A DNA stretch of 64,000 bases from Catenovulum sediminis (lineage in GTDB: Bacteria; Pseudomonadota; Gammaproteobacteria; Enterobacterales; Alteromonadaceae), in the NCBI RefSeq assembly GCF_007289895.1, contig NZ_CP041660.1, positions 3,410,001-3,474,000 of the forward strand, given 5' to 3'. This document shows, piece after piece, positions 49,047 to 57,626 of this stretch. Both the position numbers and the translations under genes were made by a program. Positions within the stretch are counted from its first letter, which is position 1, and each line of letters begins with the position of its first letter. A model generated the notes under the pieces. The model made no database searches and was not told the DNA's origin. It worked only from the letters and a program-made list of their open reading frames with translations.

Positions 49047-50372
49047 ATGAAAAGACGAAGTAAAAAGTCACCCCACCCACAACTCAACTTAGTGGTGGCT
49101 AAAAAGCAACTGTGGCAGGAATGGCTTAGCCAATCTAAATTTAAACCGCTAGACAGGTGGTTAAAACAAAGTTTCAAAAAATATCCAAATTTAACGCGCG
49201 AAGACAAGTTGAAAGTCAGTAATGATATGTTTTCAGCAATGCGCTATATGCAAGCCGCCTGTTATTTGGAATCTTGTTATCAAGCTCAATCTTTATTAAA
49301 TGCCTTGCTTTGGGATAAAGAATGGAAGCAGGATTGTATCCACGAGATACCGACAAAAGAGTTTTGGCAGTGGGTTTATTTACTCGCAGACAAATCTGGA
49401 CCTGGCACAAAAAGTGAAAATGATCGACAAAACTGGTTTTTAAAAAATAGAGTACAAATCAACGATAATATAGAGACGTATGCCTTGGTTAATGGTTTTC
49501 GCCCGCAGTGGCTGAACTTATTAAAACAGCGAAGTTTGTTGCAAGCGTGGAGTGCAGAGCAAAGTCGTCAATTTATCAAACAACAGAATATTCACCTGCC
49601 GATTTACCTGCGAATTAATCAGGAATACCAGCAGGCTGATTGTTTACACCATATTTTGCACCATATAAAGCAACAAGGCGTTCATGCAGATTTATATAAG
49701 AATGTGATCAGTGTTGACGGTGGCACGGATGTTCAAAGAACAGAACTCTACAATAAAGGTGCATTTGAAATTCAGGATTTAGCCAGCCAACAAATTGCTG
49801 AAGCTTTATCATTAAAACCAGGGTTTAAAGTTTGGGATGCGTGTGCTGGCGCTGGCGGCAAAACTTTAGCTATCGCTCAGTTATTAGCGGGTAAAGGGAG
49901 TGTTACAGCGACAGACTTACATCAATATAAATTAGATGAGCTGAAAAAACGAGCCAAGCGTGGACAGTATCATAATGTTCGAAGTTTTGTTTGGGATGGG
50001 CAATCAAAATTAAGGCTGCCAAATGATGTTAAACAACAGGCAGGGTTTGACCGGGTTTTAATTGATGCACCCTGTACCTCAGCCGGCACCTGGCGTCGTA
50101 ATCCAGATGCGCGTTGGCGATTTTCGTTGGAGGATACGGCTGAACAATTATCGATTCAAAAGCAAATATTGGAAAATGCCTGCCTTTCAGTTCGACTGGG
50201 TGGATATTTAGTTTATGCAACCTGTAGTTGGCAGGTGAGTGAAAATGAAGCGCAAGTCGCTGAGTTTTTAGCACATCATGAAAACTTTAGGTTACAGTCG
50301 CAAACTTTATTAGGTGGTATCGCGCAACAATCTGATACTATGTTTGTCGCTGTGATGGAACGTGTAAAGTAA
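49047..50372 (+). CDS. RsmB/NOP-family RNA cytosine-5 methyltransferase
   Basis: This SAM-dependent RNA m5C methyltransferase of about 441 residues has a basic N-terminus and a Rossmann-type C-terminal half. The SAM site is VWDACAGAGGKTLAIAQLL. The two catalytic-type cysteines lie in the family motifs DAPCTSAGTWRRNPD and YATCSW. It resembles RsmB (16S m5C967) and NOP2/NSUN proteins, but whether the target is rRNA or tRNA is not shown. Starts at TTG 49035 and ATG 49047 are both possible; I chose the ATG. Its 3' end abuts the repeat array. Confidence 0.9.
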   Translation: MKRRSKKSPHPQLNLVVAKKQLWQEWLSQSKFKPLDRWLKQSFKKYPNLTREDKLKVSNDMFSAMRYMQAACYLESCYQAQSLLNALLWDKEWKQDCIHEIPTKEFWQWVYLLADKSGPGTKSENDRQNWFLKNRVQINDNIETYALVNGFRPQWLNLLKQRSLLQAWSAEQSRQFIKQQNIHLPIYLRINQEYQQADCLHHILHHIKQQGVHADLYKNVISVDGGTDVQRTELYNKGAFEIQDLASQQIAEALSLKPGFKVWDACAGAGGKTLAIAQLLAGKGSVTATDLHQYKLDELKKRAKRGQYHNVRSFVWDGQSKLRLPNDVKQQAGFDRVLIDAPCTSAGTWRRNPDARWRFSLEDTAEQLSIQKQILENACLSVRLGGYLVYATCSWQVSENEAQVAEFLAHHENFRLQSQTLLGGIAQQSDTMFVAVMERVK

Positions 50373-50414
50373 GCTACGAGCTACGAGCTACGAGCTACGA
50401 GCTTAGAGCTTAGA
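50373..50414. repeat. 7-bp microsatellite, gctacga x4 then gcttaga x2
   Basis: Four perfect head-to-tail copies of GCTACGA are followed by two copies of GCTTAGA, starting immediately after the methyltransferase stop codon. Copy number is likely to vary through replication slippage. Confidence 0.95.
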
Positions 50415-50416
50415 GC

Positions 50417-50902
50417 TAATGTAGGTCGCGGCTTCAGCCCGACAAAGGCATAACGCACAATTGCGGAATCGGAATTAAGATTGTCGCCCTAAAGGGACGA
50501 CCCAGCTCGCGGCTTAAAGCTCGTAGCTTAAAATTTGTCGCCCTAAAGGGACGACCTACACAGCTCGTCACTTAAAACTATAATGTAGGTCGCGGCTTTA
50601 GTCCGACAAAGGCATAACGCACAATTGCGGAATCGGAATTAAGATTGTCGCCCTAAAGGGACGACCCAGCTCGCGGCTTAAAGCTCGTAGCTTAAAATTT
50701 GTCGCCCTAAAGGAACGACCCACACAGCTCGTTACTTAAAACTATAATGTAGGTCGCGGCTTCAGCCCGACAAAGGCATAACGCACAATTGCGGAATCGG
50801 AATTAAGATTGTCGCCCTAAAGGGACGACACAGCTCGTAGCTCGAGGCTTAAAGCTCGTAGCTTAAAATTTGTCGCCCTAAAGGGACGACCTACACAGCT
50901 CA
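50417..50902. repeat. Triplicated 164-bp unit of REP-like palindromes
   Basis: Units start at 50417, 50581 and 50745, exactly 164 bases apart. Units 1 and 2 differ at only about five positions, and unit 3 has a short variant segment in the middle. Each unit holds three imperfect palindromes: one of the type GTCGCGGC...GCCCGAC and two of the type GTCGCCCTAAAGGGACGAC. These resemble the repetitive extragenic palindromes of gammaproteobacteria. The array occupies the space between two convergent genes, which is where REP-type clusters usually sit, and may help end transcription or stabilise mRNA. No reading frame of substance is present. Confidence 0.92.
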
Positions 50903-50904
50903 TC

Positions 50905-50932
50905 GCTCGTCGCTCGAAGCTCGAAGCTCGAA
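50905..50932. repeat. Second 7-bp microsatellite, gctcgtc then gctcgaa x3
   Basis: GCTCGTC is followed by three perfect GCTCGAA copies. It has the same 7-base period and GCT start as the microsatellite at the other end of the array, so the two probably share an origin. Confidence 0.9.
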
Positions 50933-50954
50933 GCTTATAGCTCGTCGCCAAAAA

Positions 50955-52256
50955 TCAATTATTCGATTTAAACACCTCTTCATCTAGCGCTTTTTCAGAA
51001 CGGGCAACAACACAAGATACAGTCGCATCACCCGTAACGTTAACCGCAGTACGTGTCATATCTAATAACCTGTCAACACCTAAAATTAATGCAATGCCTT
51101 CAACCGGTAAACCTACCTGTTGAAATACCATCGCCAACAAAATCAGCCCGACACCGGGGACACCAGCAGTGCCAACCGACGCAAGTGTGGCTGTTAATAG
51201 CACCGCAACATAATCAGAAAAGGCTAAATCAATGCCATATACTTGAGCAATAAACACAGTTGCAACACCTTGCATAATCGCTGTGCCGTCCATATTAATA
51301 GTCGCGCCTAAAGGCACTGTAAAAGAGGCGACAGAATTTCCGGCGCCTAACTTTTGAGTAACGGTATTTAAAGTAATAGGCATAGTGGCGTTGCTACTGG
51401 CTGTGCTAAAAGCAAACATCAGTGTATCTTTCATTTTTTTAAAGAAGATAATAGGGTTGAGACGAGCGAGTAGTTTTAAAATCAATGGATAGGTAATTAA
51501 TGCATGAGCAAACAAAACAATCAGTACAGTAAAAAAGTACTTACCCAGTTTTAAAACTTCAGACAACTCAATATAAGTAAAAAGCTTTGCCATCAAACAA
51601 AACACACCATAGGGTGCAAGGCTCATCAAGATCCCCACCATTTTCATTACAACGTCATTTAAGTCATTAAATACGGACGCTAAACGTTGCCCCGGCTTGC
51701 CGGCTAATGCCATTGCGATGCCAAATAAAATCGAAAAAACAATAATCTGTAGCATATTCCCTTTTGCCATAGCATCTATCGGATTAGGTGGAAACATACC
51801 TATTATGACGTCTGCAAAACCTGGCGCTGTTTTTGACGCAAAGTTAGCATCTGTTGGCAAACTGGTACCTTCTCCCGGGCTTACAAAGATCGCGATTGTC
51901 AGTGCAAGCGTAATCGCAATAGCTGTGGTTATTAGATACAAAACAATAGACTTGATGCCCAGTCGGCCGATTTTTGCTGAATCATTCAGTGAGCAGGTAC
52001 CACAAACAAGGGACACAAAAACTAAAGGGACAACCAGCATTTTTAAACTGGTGATAAAAATTTCTCCCCCTATATTAAACAATCCTTCTACTAAAAAGTC
52101 TTTAAGAGACAGGGTGAAAACAAATAAATTGATTGTTATATCTTCGTTTTCAGAAACACCAAAACTTAATAAACGACCCACTAACACGCCAGCAATCATG
52201 GCAATTAAGATCTGAAAAGTAAGGTTTTTATTCGTATTTTGCAAAGTTAGCTCCAT
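50955..52256 (-). CDS. Dicarboxylate/amino-acid:cation symporter (DAACS)
   Basis: This 433-residue inner-membrane transporter of the glutamate/aspartate and C4-dicarboxylate symporter family has about eight transmembrane helices and two re-entrant loops. The serine-rich loop motif appears as AFSTASSNATMPITL, and the cation and substrate region as VPLGATINMDGTAIMQG. The C-terminal DRLLDMTRTAVNVTGD segment carries the conserved Asp, Arg and Asn residues of the substrate site. The exact substrate (glutamate, aspartate, serine or succinate) is not clear. It is convergent with the methyltransferase across the repeat array and divergent from the lipoprotein gene. Confidence 0.93.
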   Translation of the reverse strand: MELTLQNTNKNLTFQILIAMIAGVLVGRLLSFGVSENEDITINLFVFTLSLKDFLVEGLFNIGGEIFITSLKMLVVPLVFVSLVCGTCSLNDSAKIGRLGIKSIVLYLITTAIAITLALTIAIFVSPGEGTSLPTDANFASKTAPGFADVIIGMFPPNPIDAMAKGNMLQIIVFSILFGIAMALAGKPGQRLASVFNDLNDVVMKMVGILMSLAPYGVFCLMAKLFTYIELSEVLKLGKYFFTVLIVLFAHALITYPLILKLLARLNPIIFFKKMKDTLMFAFSTASSNATMPITLNTVTQKLGAGNSVASFTVPLGATINMDGTAIMQGVATVFIAQVYGIDLAFSDYVAVLLTATLASVGTAGVPGVGLILLAMVFQQVGLPVEGIALILGVDRLLDMTRTAVNVTGDATVSCVVARSEKALDEEVFKSNN

Positions 52257-52382
52257 CTTTTTATCATTTTGTAAAAAATTATACCCTAAATCACAAGCAA
52301 AGATTGTGAGAAGTCAATTTTTTGGGCTAAGATTAGCGAGGTTAAAACAATTTAAAACTTAAAGACCATGGAGTGCAAAATA

Positions 52383-55300
52383 ATGCTAAAGCTGTATCGC
52401 TACTGGTTCGCTGCTGTACTGACTTTGTTTTTAGTCGCGTGCGGCGGTGGTGGCAACCTGGATAATGGCAATGGAACAACTAACGATTCAGAATACCAAC
52501 TTACTTTATCTGCGGTTAATTCTGCCGGAACAAGCGCAAATATTACTTCTAATGCTGATCCGCTAACAGTGTCTGCAACACTTATGAGTGAAGGGCAACC
52601 AGCTGAATCTCAGATTATCACTTTTGCAACAACCAATGGGGTGTTAGTGCCGGCAAGTGGTATTGTTGTTACTGATTCGCAAGGGGTAGCACAAGTCACC
52701 CTCAAACCCGGTACTGAGCTAACAGGCGATACCTTGGTTGCAACGTTTTCGAGTGAAAATGGCGACATCACCAAAACACTGAATTACACCAGTAAAGGTG
52801 ATGGACAGGATGTTACACAAGATCCTTACACTATCACCACATCAACATATTTGTGTAACTCAAGCAATCTAACAACCGTAGCGGATATAACCGCGCAATG
52901 TACGCAGAGCAATTTAATTAGCCAAGCGATGCCGTTATATGTTGTTGTTAATGTTTTTTCTAATACCACTCAAGCCGTAGTCACTGACCAATTGGTTTCT
53001 GCGACAGTTGGGACTGGGGTTTTACTACCGGAAAATGGTAACGCAATATTAGATGCGCAAGGAAATGCTATTTTTAAGTTGTTTAGCGACGGTGGCACAG
53101 GTTCGGATCAATTAACGGTCACTTATGATCAACAAACCCATAATCAAGTTTATCAAATTACAACAACTGAAGTGACACCTACACACGGCTACCGCTTAAC
53201 CGCTGATTTAACCAATGTTAATGGCACTACAATCACAAATATAGCAAAAGATACTCCCGGAGTTGTGCAAGCAACCCTTACGCTTGATGGTAATCCGGTC
53301 GCCAGAGAAATTATTCAAATTACCACTGATGTAGGTGTACTGCGACCGGCCACTGGCTCAGTTTTAACTGATGTAAACGGCGTTGCCCAATTAGTTATAG
53401 GTGCTGGCAATATCGAGAGTAGTGGTACGTTAACGATTTCCTCAGATATTCAAAATGGTTCGCAAACTATCGAATTGGAAGAAACCTTAAACTTTGCAAC
53501 AGCTGGTGATGACATTGAACAAGCACCTTCCAGCTTTACCTTATCAGTGAATTTATTTGCATCGGATGAAGTTACACAAACGACTCATATTAGCGAAGCG
53601 AATTCAGGGGTGTTGGAGGCAACATTATTAGGCTCTGACGGTACAGGTTTGGCTAATCAAGTCGTTTCTTTTGAAAGTACGCTAGGTCAAGTTTTTCCAA
53701 ACTTAGGTACCGCGTTAACAGATGCCGACGGCAAAGCAAAAGTAGAGTTAACTGCGGGTGAAGTAAAAGGGGCAGGCACCGCAACTGTCACATATCAGGA
53801 CGCCACTGCACAGGTTTCATTTACCAGTGAAGGGGACGCAAACATTGAAAATGAAGAATTTGATATAAGCATTCAACTGTTTAATTGTAATGGTATTGAC
53901 TCACCCGTACCGCCTTTCAATAACTGTACAGAAAATCGCAACCTGTCATTAACCAATCCAGCAAAAGCTTTGGTTAGAGTAACGCGTCAGGGCAGTAACG
54001 ATCCGATAGTCAATACCTTGATAACCGCGTCTGTAGATGCAGGTTCGTTGAGCCCGAGTAATGGACGAGTCATAACCGATGAGAACGGTTATGCGGTATT
54101 AACTTTATTAGCAGGTGAAGATGATGGCGCGGGTCAACTAACGATAGAAAGTGTCAATAGCAGTAAATCAACTGTCTTTACCATTAATACAGTTAACATT
54201 GCAATGGGTAATGGCGAAGGCGAAAATTTTGTTGAAGGTGTTATTAAATCTGATTTAAACGGTGGTGAACTGGCAGTTGGGAATACCACGATATTAATGT
54301 TAAATATTGTTGATCAAGATAATAATAACGCTTTATATACAGATTCGGTCGATATTACGCTGACCTCAGCCTGTGCCAGTGAAACACCTGCAAAAGCCTT
54401 TATTGACCAGAGTGTCACTGCAATAAATGGTATGGCGACGGCGATATATAGAGCGGATGGTTGCCGCGGTACAGACAGAATAAATGCAACTGCATCAGCG
54501 GGTACCAGTTCGTTAAGCTCTACTTTATCGATTAAAATAGCTGAAGTACCCACTTCTTATATTAAATTTGTCAGTGCTGCCGTTGACGGTGATACCGAAG
54601 CCAGAATTATCACGTATCCGGGCACAGGTAGAACCGAGCAGGCGGATGTGGTATTTCAGGTTTTAGATGAAAATAATAATCCGAAAGCGTCAGAAAATAT
54701 GAAATTTTCTGTTACTGCAGAGGGAGCGGGTATTAAAGTAACACCAACAACCGCGAAAACAGATTCAAATGGTTTAGTAACTTTAGCTGTTTCAGCTGGG
54801 CGCACGCCGACACCTGTGCGTGTTATTGCAGAAGCTGTGGATGAAAATGGCAATTCATACCAACCAAAAATTCAAGCGACGTCAGATTTATTAACGGTCT
54901 CGACCGGTTTGCCGGATCAAAACAGCTTTAGTTTAGCGGCAACTGAATACAATATTGAAGCTTGGGATTATATTGGTGATACAGTCGATATTACGACTTA
55001 TCTATCCGATCATTTTAATAACCCGGTACCTAACGGGACAGCTGTCAGTTTTATAACTTCACACGGACAAATACAGGATTCTTGTATCACGACAAATGGT
55101 CAATGTTCAGTAGAATATACGGTAACTCAGGCTAAACCGGGTAAAGAGACTGACCCTGATAAAATGTCCAGAGTCGATGCAATCAGTGTTGGTTTAGCCA
55201 ATGGCATGTGCGATGTTGGCAATGATAATGACCCAGCAAATGATACAGACGCAGCTGCTGGTTTGCCTTGTTTTGGTGTCGTCCAAAAAGGTGATACGGA

Positions 55301-56222
55301 TGATTTGAACCCAGATAATGATGAAGACATTTTGGGACCACTCCAATTAACGGGTTATAAAAAAGGCCGATTAAGCATTTTAGCATACGCTGTCGGGGAA
55401 GAGAGTTTTGTAGATGCAAACGCTAATGGTAAATATGATGGAGAAACGTATACTGATGAAAATCTGAACGATGTTTACGATCTTGGTGAGAGCTTTGTAG
55501 ATACAAACGGCAATGGAAAATTCGATGGAAAAGAATATTTCGGCGATATGGCTGAAGCATTTTTAGATTGGAATGAAGATAATTTATTCTGTGGCCGCTT
55601 GGCAGATGGCTCTGCATCTCCAGGGGCTGAAGCAACGGTTAATCCGGTTACACCTGAAGCAGACGCAACACCTGATGGCCCTTGTTTACCCGGTGGTGAT
55701 GATGAAGAGTTTATCGACTTTGGTGGTACAGCGAACGGCACTTTAGATGTTGCTAATCAAACTTATGATAAAGGTGATGGCAAATTTAACGGAATTTTAT
55801 GTGAACTGGATGATGACAGTTGCAACCAAAACTTTATTCACGTCAGACGTGATATCACAATGATATTGTCGGGCAGTAATGCTGTCTTTCGTGTAATAGA
55901 TAGAGCAACGGAATCTGATTTAACGTTAATTGACTTGGTTAATAATGCCAGCGTTACTTTTACAGCTTATATCACTGATATTAATGGTAATCCAATGCCG
56001 GTGGGTACCTCTGTCAGTATTACAACGGATAATGGGACAATTCAAGGTACTTCTGGCTATGAATTTGTAAATTCAACCAGTTCAATACCAACGGGATTCT
56101 CCTTTACTTTAGGACAAGAAACACAAGTTAATTCGGTATCTGAAGGTATTGCAACTATTACGGTAACCACACCTAAAGGGATATCTCAATCTATCTCTAT
56201 ACCAGTTGTTGATGCTGGTTAA
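52383..56222 (+). CDS. Large Ig-repeat (Big_1/invasin-like) lipoprotein
   Basis: This is a surface or periplasmic lipoprotein of about 1279 residues. The signal peptide ends in the lipobox LFLVACGGGG, with the lipidated Cys around residue 20. GGAG nine bases before the ATG at 52383 fixes the start. The rest is at least eight beta-sandwich repeats of roughly 100-130 residues built on the pattern VxFxTxxGxLxPxxGxxxTDxxGxAxVxL, as in Big_1 / invasin domains. Between repeats, around residues 1005-1060, lies an acidic stretch with DANANGKYDG and DTNGNGKFDG, typical of calcium-binding loops. No catalytic domain is seen. A role in adhesion or surface structure is inferred. Its stop codon shares TTAA with the stop of the convergent astB. 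Confidence 0.9.
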   Translation: MLKLYRYWFAAVLTLFLVACGGGGNLDNGNGTTNDSEYQLTLSAVNSAGTSANITSNADPLTVSATLMSEGQPAESQIITFATTNGVLVPASGIVVTDSQGVAQVTLKPGTELTGDTLVATFSSENGDITKTLNYTSKGDGQDVTQDPYTITTSTYLCNSSNLTTVADITAQCTQSNLISQAMPLYVVVNVFSNTTQAVVTDQLVSATVGTGVLLPENGNAILDAQGNAIFKLFSDGGTGSDQLTVTYDQQTHNQVYQITTTEVTPTHGYRLTADLTNVNGTTITNIAKDTPGVVQATLTLDGNPVAREIIQITTDVGVLRPATGSVLTDVNGVAQLVIGAGNIESSGTLTISSDIQNGSQTIELEETLNFATAGDDIEQAPSSFTLSVNLFASDEVTQTTHISEANSGVLEATLLGSDGTGLANQVVSFESTLGQVFPNLGTALTDADGKAKVELTAGEVKGAGTATVTYQDATAQVSFTSEGDANIENEEFDISIQLFNCNGIDSPVPPFNNCTENRNLSLTNPAKALVRVTRQGSNDPIVNTLITASVDAGSLSPSNGRVITDENGYAVLTLLAGEDDGAGQLTIESVNSSKSTVFTINTVNIAMGNGEGENFVEGVIKSDLNGGELAVGNTTILMLNIVDQDNNNALYTDSVDITLTSACASETPAKAFIDQSVTAINGMATAIYRADGCRGTDRINATASAGTSSLSSTLSIKIAEVPTSYIKFVSAAVDGDTEARIITYPGTGRTEQADVVFQVLDENNNPKASENMKFSVTAEGAGIKVTPTTAKTDSNGLVTLAVSAGRTPTPVRVIAEAVDENGNSYQPKIQATSDLLTVSTGLPDQNSFSLAATEYNIEAWDYIGDTVDITTYLSDHFNNPVPNGTAVSFITSHGQIQDSCITTNGQCSVEYTVTQAKPGKETDPDKMSRVDAISVGLANGMCDVGNDNDPANDTDAAAGLPCFGVVQKGDTDDLNPDNDEDILGPLQLTGYKKGRLSILAYAVGEESFVDANANGKYDGETYTDENLNDVYDLGESFVDTNGNGKFDGKEYFGDMAEAFLDWNEDNLFCGRLADGSASPGAEATVNPVTPEADATPDGPCLPGGDDEEFIDFGGTANGTLDVANQTYDKGDGKFNGILCELDDDSCNQNFIHVRRDITMILSGSNAVFRVIDRATESDLTLIDLVNNASVTFTAYITDINGNPMPVGTSVSITTDNGTIQGTSGYEFVNSTSSIPTGFSFTLGQETQVNSVSEGIATITVTTPKGISQSISIPVVDAG

Positions 56223-57433
56223 TCCGGCAGATTAAGCGAAGCTAATTCAGCTTCGCTTAAAACCATCCTTAAACGCAAGCAGGCGGGGCCACCGCCATTT
56301 GCCATGCTCTGGCTCAAATTTACATATTCAACGCGTTTTATCGGGTTGTGCTGCGCCAGAATGCGATCAATAACCGCTTGAACCGCCATATTTTGTTTAC
56401 ATTGAATCGGGCACAGCAGCAACATACTTTTATCTGCAAGAGTTAATAACTGTGAATTAAACAAATAACTTTGCACAGCCGCAGCTAGGCTAAGTTCGCG
56501 ATTGGTTATTTTTATTAAAAATAAACAACTCGTGAGGTAATGAGATTGATACAAGGCTTTTATGCGGTCAATTGTTTTTTCAGGCTCTACAAACGCCAGC
56601 TCGTGATATAAAAATACGTTTTCATTAGCAACAGATATAACATCATTATGAAATACACCGGCATCAATCGCTTGAGGATGTTGTTGTACAAAAAGTGTCA
56701 TGTCCGGATCTAACTGATGTAGCCTTGCAATTGCCATGCTGGCCTGTAGTGATTGTCTGGCTGGATATTTTGTAGGGGTTTCTGAGGTATTTAACGCTTG
56801 TTCAGTCACTGCATGTTGAAAGGATAAGTAAAACGGATCAAATCCATACACAAATATATTAATCGCTTTAGCTGAGTGTTGTGGGCAAATGCGTAAATGA
56901 TTGGCTGAGCCTTCATCGGCAAACCAGTTGTGATTTGGCAAAGGCATATGATGTGTAAAATACTGGCTATTGCTAAAAAGTGTTTGTAAATTTTGTGCAG
57001 TGTCTTCTGTCTCTATTTGACGATGGAAAAAAGTGTTTAAGTTTGCCGGTGTAATATGCACTTTCCCATCTGCTGTATCGGGTGAGGGGGAGACGGTCGC
57101 CGCGTTGGCCGCCCACATCGCAGAAGCTGATAAACAAGCAGAATAGAGCTCATTTGAGCACTGTTTTAGTTGTTTTAATTGTGTCTGTATATCGCCGTTA
57201 AAACCTAATTGTGTCATTAGCTTTAGTGAGGGACGATTTACCATGGGTAGTTCGAATTGTGGTATTCCAAGAGACTTGAGTCGTTCTTGTTTCTGTCTGC
57301 ATTCAGAGCGCGCTGCATTAACGTCTGAGGCTTTGTCTTTATTTTTTGCCGACGCAAGATTACCAGCAGATAAACCTGAAAAACGGTGTGTCTTTGCTAT
57401 TTGTCCATCAAAGTTAACTTCGTAATATTTCAT
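56219..57433 (-). CDS. astB: N-succinylarginine dihydrolase, C-terminally short
   Basis: This 404-residue protein is clearly AstB, which hydrolyses succinylarginine in the arginine succinyltransferase pathway. The N-terminus YYEVNFDG, the segment MWAANAATVSPSPDTADGKV and the catalytic triad are retained: Glu in ADEGSANH, His in VFHNDVI and Cys in GGGPACLRLR. The protein stops about 20 residues after that cysteine, whereas E. coli AstB continues for about 65 more, so the C-terminal helices are missing. The stop is shared with the end of the convergent lipoprotein gene. Neither astA, astD nor astE is nearby. AAGGG six bases before the ATG at 57433 fixes the start. It may be inactive or unstable. 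Confidence 0.88.
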   Translation of the reverse strand: MKYYEVNFDGQIAKTHRFSGLSAGNLASAKNKDKASDVNAARSECRQKQERLKSLGIPQFELPMVNRPSLKLMTQLGFNGDIQTQLKQLKQCSNELYSACLSASAMWAANAATVSPSPDTADGKVHITPANLNTFFHRQIETEDTAQNLQTLFSNSQYFTHHMPLPNHNWFADEGSANHLRICPQHSAKAINIFVYGFDPFYLSFQHAVTEQALNTSETPTKYPARQSLQASMAIARLHQLDPDMTLFVQQHPQAIDAGVFHNDVISVANENVFLYHELAFVEPEKTIDRIKALYQSHYLTSCLFLIKITNRELSLAAAVQSYLFNSQLLTLADKSMLLLCPIQCKQNMAVQAVIDRILAQHNPIKRVEYVNLSQSMANGGGPACLRLRMVLSEAELASLNLPD

Positions 57434-57626
57434 ACCGCGCCCTTTTAAAATCAAAAAAAAGCACTATAGTCACGATTATAGTTGAAAAAGCGTTCAATTG
57501 AGCGGCGATAAACAAATTGTCGATAAAATTACTTGCTACTGCGCCATTTTGTCGATATACCTAAAAAGAAATCGTGCTACATAATGTGGCAATCCTTAAA
57601 AAACAACGAATAGTTACTGATATCTA

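Noticed and set aside
50373-50940. Repeat array considered as a CRISPR or as an insertion sequence remnant
   Set aside because: The period is 164 bases with no unique spacers, there is no cas gene or transposase frame, and no target-site duplication is visible.
56120-56218. A different frame after the astB stop reads NNWYRDRL, resembling the YYRDRL of the missing AstB C-terminus
   Set aside because: The similarity ends after a few residues, the plus strand here encodes a normal final Ig repeat of the lipoprotein, and spacing from the catalytic Cys does not fit, so a frameshifted astB is unlikely.
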